Shown here: one piece after another, positions 50,931 through 61,789 of the stretch
Position numbering within the stretch: position 1 is the stretch's first letter
How the letters are laid out: the number at the start of each line of letters is the position of its first letter
Origin: Chrysomallon squamiferum
Lineage: Eukaryota; Mollusca; Gastropoda; Neomphalida; Peltospiridae
Direction: 5' to 3'
Assembly: GCA_012295275.1 (NCBI GenBank)
Contig: CM022672.1
Location: 26,433,430-26,497,429 of the forward strand
DNA: 64,000 bases
The notes under the pieces: model-generated
What the model saw: the letters and a program-made list of their open reading frames with translations, nothing else
Told to the model about the DNA's origin: nothing
Database searches by the model: none
Position numbers and translations under genes: made by a program

Positions 50931-53007
50931 TTCTCTACATTAATAAAATAACCAAAGTATGACAAGTGTCTTGATTTTCTTTCTCTTTCTCATCCTTTTT
51001 CTGCAGTACACAGAATATCAGACCTTTACATTAGGAACATTTACAAACGTAATTCCTTTGTCAAAGAAAACATGTACATGAACAATAGCACCAGCAGTAC
51101 CTTTCTGATGGTAAAATGTGAGTTTTGCATTTTATATAGTTAACCCAGTAACCTCTTTGTTGTCTGATCTTCGGTAGTTTCCAGTCGGTGAACAAGAATT
51201 AACTTGCCTGTATCTTTGAAACAAATCGCAGATACTGACAAATCCGTGTCTGATCTCACCTCGGTCTTCGGCTTCCGGCTTTTATTTTAAATTTGCCAGT
51301 TAATCATTCGTCTGTGAAAAAAGAGCAAAATGATGTAAGCGAGTTGCTCGTGTTATGTTTGCGAATTAGTACTGCTTCATTTGCTACATTTACTTGTTAA
51401 TCTTTTCCACATTATTTGCTTCTTGGAACACAAATATACCGTTATGAAGGTGTGTTCTCAATGGTTTGTTCGTTATTAGTCAGTTTTCAAAAGTAAATGT
51501 ACCAACAAAATCTGGTTTAGTTATCTCCAGTAACCCATTTCCATCATAAACTCTTTAGCAAACATAGCTTCTCATATAAAACATTTTATTTAAACTGATT
51601 ATGATTTTTTTTTTCTCACAAATAGTATATACATATTTTTCTAAGCCAGTAACGTAGACAATATATCCTTATCGTAAAGTTTTCCAAATCAGTCGTATTG
51701 AGAAAAGAAACGTTTCATGAGTTCTGGCTTAATTATTTGTTGTTGTTCCTCAAATTTCCTTCAACACTGGCAGTACATAATTTGATAAACCTTTTCTGAA
51801 ATATTTTCTGAGTATTTTTCTTACGCATGTAAAATTAATTTCAATTTGGGCATTATTCAAGTGATATTTTCATACCGAATAATTAGTGGCTTCTGCATAC
51901 TAACAGTCATTTTGAAATGAGCATCTGTTATAAAAATATAAATTCACAACTTTATCCAGATTTATGTTAAAAAGAAGCATAGGTATCTTGTCTAAATATC
52001 TAAAATTATAATAATTTAGATGGATGAAATAAAACGGTTTCTTCTGGTGTCACCTTTATTCATCACTTAATTCGTATGTTAAAACTTGTTTTTGTGTTTT
52101 AAGACACAAACACAAGCAAATATACAACACCGATACATACTCATACACACACATACGCGCACATAAACACACAAATTCTTTAAAAAGTAATGCAGTGAAG
52201 AAAGGGGGGATAATTAATCTAAATTCTTTAATACATTTTATATGATATTATTTCTGACTTTTTATATTAAGCTCTTTCTGACGCTAACTCTGAGTCATGT
52301 TTAGAAGTTAGTCTTGCCAAAATACTTGCCATTAACCGCCAAATTATCAATCACTTATCAGGAGTCAATATTTTAACAAGCGATAATTGAAGTCAAATAA
52401 AAGTCAATGGTAACACTCGTTTTGTTCGAGTTCCCGAAGACTACAAATAATTTTAAACACGTGACTGTTACTACTCGGGTTAACAAGACTATTGATAACA
52501 AAAATATGGTCAACTGGAAACAAGTTAGTTTCAGATCTAATTGGTTAATATACGTCTAACAAACATCAATTAACCCTTTAAACTGCCGTCAGCAGTAAAG
52601 ATAGCCCAAAACGTTTCGTAAACACAAGTATGTTAGATGTATTATATATATGTGTGTATGCGTATATATATCAGTGTGTGTGTGTGTGTGTGTTATCGGG
52701 TTTCAATATTAAATATTTGATTGAAACTATACTTTATTTCAGGTAAAAAAAGAAAACCCTGTAACTAAAGTACGTAGATGTGAGTTTAAAATTCGATATA
52801 CATGTATATAATATTGTTATATACAATTATTTATTTTAATACATGCATTTCGAAAGAGTGAGTTTCAAACTATGTTTCTCTCCTGTTGTTTGAAAATATT
52901 GCCAAAATATATTAATACTTTTGTATTTATTATTATGTATATATTAAATATATGTTACTGTGTGCATGCGTTAATAAAATGTTTTCACAAATAAAAATTA
53001 AATATAA
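50931..53007. other. Intergenic / possible 5' region of BH3-like gene
   Basis: AT-rich with short CA runs (52110-52170) and (GT)n near 52676-52692. The stretch at about 51170-51300 is less AT-rich and could be the promoter or 5' UTR of the minus-strand BH3-like gene. No coding exon identified. Confidence 0.5.
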
Positions 53008-53093
53008 GCCTCCGGCGGGACTCGAACCCGCAGTCCCCGGCTGTCACTAATTACTCTAGGAGGCCGATGCCTTATCCATTAGGCCACAGAGGC
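53008..53093 (-). tRNA. tRNA-Arg(CCU) with 14-nt intron
   Basis: On the minus strand the gene runs from GCCTCTG (acceptor) through anticodon CCU to CGGAGGC. The 14-nt intron at 37/38 differs by one base from that of the copy at 60891 (GTGAC versus GTGTC at its end), and the mature parts of the two copies differ by one base (GGGACTGC versus GGGATTGC). G at -3 of the intron can pair with C32. A T5 run lies downstream on the minus strand. It is the only copy in this orientation. Confidence 0.92.
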
Positions 53094-53324
53094 GCTGTGT
53101 ATTTTTGTTCTTGTTAACGATAACATGTAGTAATTATAATAATTCTGAAGACCAGTAACAAACCAATAACAAACCAGCAACATAACGCTGAAGTATGGAG
53201 AATGTACTGGTTGGGGATCCGAAAAGCTTCGAAATCTGAAAGGTTTTCGAGCAGCCGAGATTGTGATACTACAAGCTTTCCGACTTGATGTAGCGTTCAA
53301 AAACCTTATTTTATGCACAGATTA

Positions 53325-53385
<61 letters not shown>

Positions 53386-53866
53386 TTCCGGTCTCAAGTA
53401 CTTCGGATAAAATATCTTATTCCTGTATTAAACTATTACCTGGTATCACATAAAGGTATACTTTTAGTTATTAAATAAGGAAATAACAAAGCAAGAGATA
53501 GATAATTGTGTATGACGACACGACTTTGTTCTCGTTCATTCTAAATATGAAGGTAGATCTCTTCTGTTTATTAATTTACTTGTTTTCTACTAAATATGTT
53601 GTTGTTTTAAGCAAGCAGTTCTTTATAATTATTTGTTTTTACTTTATTTCTGATTTTTAATAATTACATTTGTCTTCTTCCTGTTATCCTGCATTTTGAA
53701 AGTGTGTTTTCTTGTTTTGTTTTGGAGATTGTTGATGTCATCACCGAAAGTGGCTGTATCATACGTACATCTAAAACATATTACATGCAATGTGATAAAA
53801 TACCAACATTCATATATATTTGCACACATACATAAACAAATACATGTATACGTATGTATGTATATA

Positions 53867-53946
53867 TATGTATGTTTGTATAAATACATATATATATCCA
53901 TATACATAAAAACATAAACATATATATAACTATATACAGATATATG

Positions 53947-54004
<58 letters not shown>

Positions 54005-54091
54005 ATATATATATGTATCTGTTTATAGTTATGTATATGTTTATGTTTTTATGTATATGGATATATATATGTATTTATACAAACATACATA
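53867..54091. repeat. 225-bp near-perfect palindrome with (TA)n centre
   Basis: Arms 53867-53943 and 54015-54091 are reverse complements at 74 of 77 positions, separated by 71 bases of nearly pure TA repeat that is itself self-complementary. The arms are not simple repeats throughout (they contain CCATATACATAAAAACATAA), so the symmetry is not a microsatellite by-product. Confidence 0.92.
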
Positions 54092-54134
54092 TTTACTTAC
54101 ATACACGGAAACGTACATAGAAACATACATATAA

Positions 54135-54199
54135 GCATACATACATACATACATACATACATACATACATACATACATACATACATACATACATACATT
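54135..54199. repeat. (CATA)n microsatellite
   Basis: ACAT/CATA tetranucleotide run just right of the palindrome. Confidence 0.93.
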
Positions 54200-55427
54200 G
54201 ATACTTAATTAGATGCATACAAAAACAAACTCATGTAATGGTGAACTTCAGATATTTATTAGCAGAAAGAGACATTACAGCAGACTGTGTGAAAGAAGAT
54301 GTCTGAGAAAATAATTATACGTTTTTAGTTTATATTTAATGATACACATATAAAAGTAATTTTCAGTAGTATTCAGCGTACCAGTAATTCCTCTTGTAAT
54401 TTTAAACACTGCTTTTCCTGTAATAAGATGACAATTCATTTTCAGACAAACTGAATACATTTAAAAGGTAAATAAAACATCTCTGAAGTATTTAAATTAA
54501 AACTGTATTAAAAATCAATGAATAATCAAAATAAAAAATGTCAATTTGTACCACCCAGAATTATCAACCCTGCAGATTCAGGGACGGAAATCGAATGTCT
54601 TTCTAATCATTTTTTTTTTTTCAATTATGATATTTATTTGTAATTTATTTTATTTTTTTATTTTTGCTGAAACTGATTTAACTTGATAGTTATATCCATT
54701 GTAATAACGACATCACTCAGTTTGAGATATTCTTGTTGGCCGCATGATAAATAATCCTCTTCCTTTATTTTGAAGAAATCCAAAAGTCAGATTTACGAAA
54801 GCAGAGATGAAGTTGCAGTACTTAATAATACGATGGATCCGGAGAGATATGTATTTCCTAAAAAAAATAAATGAAAATATCTTTGCATAATATATATATA
54901 TAAACAAAGAGAAAATTTACAAAAAGAAAATAAGTACAAAACAAGATGAATCACAGTTTACCACAATTTCATTGACCTAAAAAATGTAGCCTATTCTCTG
55001 TTTGCCAGTTTTTATACTGTAAACTTACATATTATTATGAAATTCATATTTTGTGCTGATAAAGTCTACAGTATATTATAATAGCCTCTATTTTAGTAAC
55101 AGTAATAGTAATGAAGCAGTAGTGGTAGTATATATAATTATTACTCTTTCATTTAAACACCCAAAATTATTGTAATTCGACTTATTATTTTTCTAAAAGT
55201 CTTTGCGAATAAACCATTTCGTAACTACCTATGATCAGTTACTCAAAATTATTGAAGTCAGTATATATTAATAAATTAATATTAAATACTGCCTTAAAAT
55301 TGAACTATATAAAACAAGAGTTACCAGTACGCTTAGAATGCTAGAAATATCACTCTATATTTATTACAGCTGAATTTTGTAATCCATGTTAGTGTAATGT
55401 CTTTGAATCCGTATTAAATTTACCTTA

Positions 55428-55631
55428 TTAAACATTGATTGCAAATATCAACACCACTGCAGCGACTATTTGAATCATCGCTCTAGAGACAGAGAAGTGT
55501 CGTAGCGTATCCTCGCCGGATTTCTTTTTTTTACACTTCTGACAGATGTTTGACGTCATCACTCGATCGGTGAATTCAGTCTCAGAACGTGACGAGCGTT
55601 TTCCAGTGCCTTTCTTCTCTTTGACTTCCAA
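55428..55631 (-). CDS. Hypothetical small ORF with C-terminal hydrophobic segment
   Basis: Open for 68 codons without an ATG at its left edge; the first in-frame ATG (about codon 26) would give 43 aa. The peptide is Lys/Arg/Ser-rich, has a CQKC pair and ends with a hydrophobic stretch (about 16 residues, MIQIVAAVVLIFAINV). Upstream on the minus strand a CTCGCAG acceptor-like site could make this a terminal exon. The local DNA is less AT-rich than its flanks and contains TGACGTCA at about 55551. I do not recognise it; it may be chance. Confidence 0.2.
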   Translation of the reverse strand: MEVKEKKGTGKRSSRSETEFTDRVMTSNICQKCKKKKSGEDTLRHFSVSRAMIQIVAAVVLIFAINV

Positions 55632-57209
55632 GCTACGTTCTTTTCCACCTTCTGCGAGATGTTAGTCTTCAGTGACTGCGTACACATTAAATTTTGCAGT
55701 TGTTTGAGGTAGAAATGAGTCTGTCTATGAATATACATTCTAAAGTAATTACACTAAACAAATCCTGTTAACTTTTCAGTTGATTTTAAAACAAGAAAAA
55801 CTCTTGCTTAAAAGATGATTGACCATAGCAAATTATTCTGAATATGCGTTTTTAAAACACATCGTCAACATTTATATACGCTGTCTGACCGACTTCGTCA
55901 GTCGGTTCTTGACCTTTTGCCAGAGAATGTAATACCTGAAAGAAATTACGTACACGAAGCGTAAGTTACAAATTAACGATCGCCGCGTGCGGCCAAGCAG
56001 CAACATTGGTTTCAGTGTAATTAATTGACCGCGTTTTTTTTTTCCATTGCTCAGTTGAACGTCTTACATAACAAGCAATTTCTGACCAGCTAATAACGTG
56101 TCCTCATTGTCAAAACGACAAAGTAGGTTACCAATCCGCATTTTCATCTTTATGAAAATATGTTAGCTAAAGCTATTTAGAGTACTTCTAAGCTGATATA
56201 AAATTGAATTTAATCTGGACATCTGGTTTATTATTATTTGTATGATATAACGGTGAATAGAATTAATTTCCAGATTTTCTTTTCTGAACGCCATATTACA
56301 ACAATTTTTGTCGTTAGGAAGTCAGTGAAAACTAAAATATGTGGGCAGTTTTTTGAAATTAAACTTTTATTCTCTTTGCTATTCATGTTTTCAAAAATTT
56401 ATATATTTTACTGTTATTAATACCCAGTACTGCATCAGCTGATATTAATCTTCTCGAGTATGAAAGAAAAACAAGAAATGCATCTAAGTAATAATTACCA
56501 AATGTTCCTTCTCTGAAAACTAATATTTTGAGATCCATTCTATTATTTGTTAACATTTAATTGAGATAGTATTTTAATTTAATAAATTGCTTATAATTAG
56601 ATAATACAGATTTTACATTTACGAAAAAAATGTAATGAAGAATCAAAAGTTATAATGCATTGCTTGCACTTTGATCCCAGTTTCATATATTCAAAGGAAA
56701 TTTGGTCTTCTTCAGTTGAGTGCGTATCACATCAGCTGAAAATACTTGCTAAAATAGAATTAGCTTTTATTCTCCCAGGGCGTATGCCAACAGTCACAGT
56801 GTATCCGCGTGCAAAAATCTGCAATGGCGGATGCAGAAAGTAAAAAAAAAAAAAAAAAAATTGTACAGACTATAAAAGAATGCTAATCAATCTCCCGGAG
56901 CCTCAGTAACTGCTCTGAACCATTTTTTTCTGTTTATCATTTTATTTTCAAAAATTGTAATTTTGCATTTTATATTATCCAGTTAAAGCACTGTTCACAT
57001 TTTTCTTCCGTGTAAACTGACCACACATAACTTTATTACGTGCTCATTTCATTGATGGTGAAAATCATTATTTCAGGAGAAAATTATTTTAGTAAAGTCA
57101 TTAGAACTTTTATTTATTCATTTATTGTTTTTGTTGGTGCCGCTGCTTTTATTTTTATTATGATTACTGTTGTTGTCACTAACATACAGAGTTTGAAATG
57201 TTAAATACG

Positions 57210-57215
57210 TTTATT
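57210..57215 (-). promoter_or_regulatory. Candidate poly(A) signal of the ShKT gene
   Basis: AATAAA on the minus strand about 15 bases after the stop codon; a second cluster occurs near 57111-57125. Either could be used. Confidence 0.4.
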
Positions 57216-57230
57216 TCTGTTCACAGTATT

Positions 57231-57370
57231 TTATAAGTGTAAAGGTGGAGGAGTTGGAAAAGCTGGTCCTGGTGTAGCTGGTCCTGGTGTAGCCGGGCCC
57301 ACAGGATCTGAAACAAAATTACTAACAACATGAAAATGTATATGTATGTAATTATGATCTTTACTACTAC

Positions 57371-57432
<62 letters not shown>

Positions 57433-58440
57433 GTGTATTATTAGTAGTATCTACTGCTAAGACTGATTAGTTACTGAATTTTTCTTTTCTGAATAGTAAC
57501 GCACAGAGAAACACTTGAACTTGCTCAAAACTTTTTCATACAAAAAACAAACAAAAAACCCCTAAAATCAATAATAATAATATCCCCTCCTCCCAAAAAA
57601 ATAAAATAAAAATAAATAAAAACAAAATAAAAACAAAAAAACAACTATATAAATTAATGGTCATTTGCGAAAAATTTAAATTACTTGAATGGCAAAATCC
57701 ACAAAACTTTCGGCAGTTGTCTTCTGCCCACATCTTGTAAGCGGGATTAGAACACGAGTCTTTAGAATACCGGCTACAATTGGGGATTTTATCTTTACAT
57801 AACGCAGGCGGAGTCGGAATACCTGGATAAAATCATATAAATCAAAGTTATGCTTGTGTGTGAATCTGTATTTGTGTGTGAATCTGTGTTATGCTGTGTT
57901 TTCATTTCGTTTGTCTTTTACAAACAATAAGCGAATCTTTGGATGAAACCTCTGTTAGAAGTATACACTCACCTTTGCAAAATCCACAGAAATTAGGACA
58001 GTTGGATTTAGCCCAGCCAACGTAACCACCCTTACAGGCATACTGTCCATACATTTCGCAGTTCACCTTGTCAGTGCACACTGAAAAACGCTGAAAACTT
58101 GTGAAAACTGTTTAAACTTGACAGCAATACGCGTCTACATGTAAATGTATAGCTAAATTATCGAAATGAACCACATATGTATATGTATATTAATAAAATA
58201 TTATTTTCTCTTACATGCTGGCGGTACAGTGGTTGTCTGGGCATCAAGCATTGCTAAAATATTTGCTGTGGAAACAAAAGAGAATCTATTAGTAAATTTA
58301 AAAAAATATCATCTAATTGTCTATACCGCCCAAATATATTTACATAAATAAATTTAAACTCATCCCCCACAAAAAAAAAAAAAAATTAACAGTTAAAATA
58401 ATAACTAAAAACCAGCTAACAAACAAACTAATTAACTATG

Positions 58441-58475
<35 letters not shown>

Positions 58476-58818
58476 AATAAAATATAATATAAAATATAAA
58501 AATAGTTTATAAAAAGAAAGAAAAAGAACTTACTGAGTAGATCAACAGATCGAATATAGAAATCCATTGTCTAATTATTTAAAGCAAAAATTTTGTTATT
58601 AGAATTAAATATTAATGATTTTTACGTGGACAAAGTCTGCAGTATCGTCTGCACTTGGTCTCCGCCCAGTTTTTGTACAGTGGGTTCGTGCAGGCTGACT
58701 TGTCATACGAGTTACAGTTCGCTAACACATCTTCACATTGTGGAGGAGGCGAAGTTGGTCCTGAATGAGATTCATAGAACTTTTATTTAAACAATTAATG
58801 AACAACAATTAATAAACA

Positions 58819-58908
<90 letters not shown>

Positions 58909-60495
58909 TAGATAGACATAGAAACAGGTGTATTATAATATATATAGATATTTTGTTTGCCAACAATATATACAATAACGATGAGGCACTTGATCGAACT
59001 GTATGGACATTAACAATATATCTTTGTATTCAGGAAACCTTGCACTGATATTCAGATAATGGCTGACTAAATAATTTTAAAAGTCTAAGATCATCGATTC
59101 GTAAAAAAGAAAAAATATTTATAGTTTTAATCATTATAGCACTTTTCAGTAACTGTTTATCAGCCTTCGTGGCCTAATGGATAAGGCATCGGCCTCCTAA
59201 AATAGATCAAGTGTCAGCCGGGGATTGCGGGTTCGAGTCCCGCCAGAGGCTTTGTCTTTTATTATTATTATTATTATTTCTTTTCAGTTTAAATTAGTAG
59301 TATTGTTATTATTCTTTTGCTTTTTTTTTAATACTTGTAGGACAAATTAAATTTCTATCAACAAAACGAGATTTGAGCTCTGATTACAGTGTACAGACTG
59401 AATAAATATTTGAATATCAAATTATTATTAGTATTATTTATTTGATTGTTTGTTTGTTTATTTATTTATTTTTAGTGATTTATTTATATATTTATATACA
59501 TTTAATTTACATGCCTCTGTGGCCTAATGGATAAGGCATCGGCCTCCTATACTTTATTGTGCGTTAGCCGGGGATTGTGGGTTCGAGTCCCACCGGAGGC
59601 TCATATTTTATTTATTTGTCATTAATTTTTTCAGAAAATATTATTTATTTTAATGACAAAATTGATATATTTTTATATAATTTGTATTTTATAAGTTTAT
59701 TAACATAATTTAAATTTAGAGTTTTTTAAACATAATTTAAATTGTATAAACAGTTTTAACACGCAGCGTTAAGAGAAAGAATATTGCTTATAAATGGACG
59801 ATTATTTATAATGGTTCTCTAGGTTTAGATTAGAGAAAGCCCGATTATGATAATGAACAAAAACAGAATATTATTCATATAAATAATACAATGAATCATC
59901 ATATGTATACAGACCGACACTACGACCTTTAATCGAAGTAATAAAACAGAAGCCTTCGTGGCCTAATGGATAAGGCATCGGCCTCCTAAACTGTGTTATT
60001 TACAGCGAGTGTCAGCCGGGGATTGCGGGTTCGAGTCCCGCCGGAGGCTTAAATTTTTTTGTTTTTTTGTTTTTTAGTATACATTTTAAACAGATTATTT
60101 CATTTATAATTATTTTATATTAATTAATTATTTATCTTATGAATATTATTTTTTGGGGAAAGAATTCAGTACCGGCTATAATGAAAAATACTACTGATTA
60201 AGAGTCGGGGATATTTTGTGTATTACTTTCTTAGCCTTTGATATACAGTCACTGTGCAATGACTGAAAGAGGTTTCGTATGCAGGATTCTATTAATTTGT
60301 TCATATCTAAAACGAAAAAACCCCCAAAAACAAACAAAACCAAAACCAAAAACAACAATCCAAATAAAAAATACTATCGCAAAAGGCAAATAAAAAAAAA
60401 AAAAATAAAAAATAAAATAAAATATAAACAATAAAAACCAAAAACCAAAACCAACATCAAACAAAAGAAACAAAAAACACCCCAAACCAAATAAT

Positions 60496-60528
<33 letters not shown>

Positions 60529-61585
60529 AATATAATAATAATAATAAAAAATTATAATAATATAAAATAATAATAATAATAAAAAAAAAAAAAATAAAAA
60601 TTATTATGAGGTTGTAGATGGATGGGACCTAACAAAGATAAAAAACTGCTGGCAGGATTATTATTCGTATTAGGATACTTTTCTTTTTCATTTTTTTTTT
60701 TTTCTTTCTTTCTTTTTTTTTTTTTTTTTTTTTTGTAGTTAAAGAAATAATATAAACTTATAAATGAGAACAAACAATCACCTCTAGTAAAAGAAATTAT
60801 ATTCTGTCATATTAATTGAGTTTTATTTTAATGTTCTGCTTCTGGTTTTTTTTAAAATTATTATTATTTCACCATGACAAAAAATAACCAGCCTCTGTGG
60901 CCTAATGGATAAGGCATCGGCCTCCTAGAGTAATTAGTGTCAGCCGGGGATTGCGGGTTCGAGTCCCGCCGGAGGCTCAACTTTTTAACCTATTATATAA
61001 AAATAAAGAAATAATAATAATAATAATAATAATAATGTAAAAAAATTAAAAAAAAACAAAAAAGAAAGAAAAGATAATTGAAAATTTACTAAAAGAACTT
61101 TCACTACTAATTAGCTAGGTAAGAACAATTACACATGTATATTTTAAATCAGACGAATACATTTTGATATAAGCAAAATTTTCATTTACTTTTGACAATT
61201 AGAAGGATATAAATTTAAAGTCTTACCTATGCAAAACTTGCAGAAGTTCTTGCAATTCTTTTTCGCCCATGGAATATATTCCCCTGTACATGCTGACTGT
61301 CCAAACAGTTCGCAGTTGTCCAGTTTGTCCACACAGGCTGCCGCAAAATACATATGTAAATATCTTACATTTGGATTATATATATATATATTAAATGTCT
61401 CTTTCTTTTTTCTTTTTTTTTCTTTTTTTCTAACAACATCAATAGCACAAATAAGGAGTAATAATAAATAAATATAAAATCACTAAAATTACTAGTGAAT
61501 CTAACTGTAAAATGGAACTGGACTTAGTATTACTTGTAGCAAAGAAAAATAAATAAATAAATATTAATATCAATATTATTAATAA

Positions 61586-61634
<49 letters not shown>

Positions 61635-61789
61635 TAACTGAATATGGTACCAACTGGGATCAAATCCTGCTGACGCTGGGTGTGGTGTCGGTGGTGCTGG
61701 TGTGGGGGACCCGGTGTCACAAAGTGAAGTTCAAACTGAGCCAGTATTTGGGACACGAGAGCCAGGAAAATGGCCAAACGCGTGTTCAT
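57231..61789 (-). CDS. Secreted protein with four ShKT domains
   Basis: Seven exons in transcript order: 61789-61651, 61337-61227, 58760-58626, 58253-58215, 58080-57973, 57822-57685, 57307-57231, giving 248 codons plus TAA, every intron in phase 1. Exon 1 encodes a signal peptide (hydrophobic core about residues 5-17) and a His/Gln/Pro-rich linker. Exons 2, 3, 5 and 6 each encode one six-cysteine ShKT module (about 35-40 residues) ending in a C-x-x-x-C-x-x-C pattern such as CRKFCGFC. Exon 4 (39 nt) is a Thr/Pro linker and exon 7 is a Pro/Gly/Ala-rich tail with a repeated ATPGP unit. ShKT modules occur in potassium-channel toxins but also in many ordinary secreted metalloproteases and matrix or immune proteins; nothing here shows toxicity and there is no enzyme domain. 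Intron 2 (about 2.5 kb) contains four antisense tRNA-Arg genes. Confidence 0.87.
57368..57432. repeat. (ATT)n microsatellite
   Basis: ATT trinucleotide run in the last intron of the ShKT gene. Confidence 0.93.
58828..58908. repeat. Compound (AC)n-(GATA)n microsatellite
   Basis: AC run (to about 58862) followed at once by GATA units, in intron 2 of the ShKT gene. Same order of motifs as 18226-18391. Confidence 0.93.
59163..59250 (+). tRNA. tRNA-Arg(CCU) with 16-nt intron
   Basis: Cloverleaf with anticodon CCU and intact A and B boxes. The acceptor stem GCCTTCG against CAGAGGC has one C-A mismatch and one T-G pair, so this copy may be weaker than its siblings. The 16-nt insertion at 37/38 ends GTC, giving G at -3 for the A-I pair with C32. 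Followed by TTTGTCTTTT. It lies antisense in ShKT intron 2. Confidence 0.83.
59513..59600 (+). tRNA. tRNA-Arg(CCU) with 16-nt intron
   Basis: Acceptor GCCTCTG pairs with CGGAGGC (one T-G pair); T stem GTGGG/CCCAC is a compensated variant of the GCGGG/CCCGC seen in siblings, which argues for selection on structure. The 16-nt intron (TACTTTATTGTGCGTT) differs strongly from the others, yet keeps G at -3. The nearest downstream T run is short (TTTT after TCATA). Confidence 0.9.
59952..60048 (+). tRNA. tRNA-Arg(CCU) with 25-nt intron
   Basis: Acceptor GCCTTCG with CGGAGGC (one T-G pair), anticodon CCU, B box GGTTCGAGTCC. The 25-nt intron has the same length as that of the 49452 copy and shares a TTACA...GAGTG segment at its 3' half, so the two are probably related. 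G at -3 present. A strong T-run terminator follows at about 60053. Confidence 0.92.
60496..60520. repeat. (AAC)n microsatellite
   Basis: AAC trinucleotide run grading into AAT, in ShKT intron 2 between two tRNA genes; A-rich and poly-T tracts (60580-60735) follow. Confidence 0.85.
60891..60976 (+). tRNA. tRNA-Arg(CCU) with 14-nt intron
   Basis: Acceptor GCCTCTG/CGGAGGC, anticodon CCU, intron GAGTAATTAGTGTC at 37/38 with G at -3. TTTTT terminator at 60982. It is the nearest relative of the inverted copy at 53008-53093 (two base differences in total). Confidence 0.93.
61584..61635. repeat. (AAT)n microsatellite
   Basis: AAT run in ShKT intron 1, close to the donor of exon 1. Confidence 0.92.

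Larger units (their letters stand above)
53094..57230. other. Intergenic region with large palindrome
   Basis: No secure gene. Holds (AAT)n at 53326-53382, a 225-bp near-perfect palindrome at 53867-54091, (CATA)n at about 54135-54199, and a less AT-rich patch at 55430-55680 with a short minus-strand ORF described separately. The rest is AT-rich unique-looking DNA. Confidence 0.6.

Noticed and set aside
50695-50943. 82-aa plus-strand ORF overlapping the BH3-like ORF
   Set aside because: No motif or domain; the minus-strand frame has the BH3 and tail-anchor features.
59163-60976. Spaced tRNA repeats considered as a CRISPR-like array or tRNA-derived SINE cluster
   Set aside because: Units are complete tRNA genes with intact cloverleafs and no SINE body or tail, and spacing is irregular; this is a eukaryotic genome.
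57231-61789. Calling the ShKT gene a potassium-channel toxin
   Set aside because: ShKT modules are common in non-toxic secreted proteins, and the four-module layout with Pro-rich linkers does not match a single-domain channel toxin.
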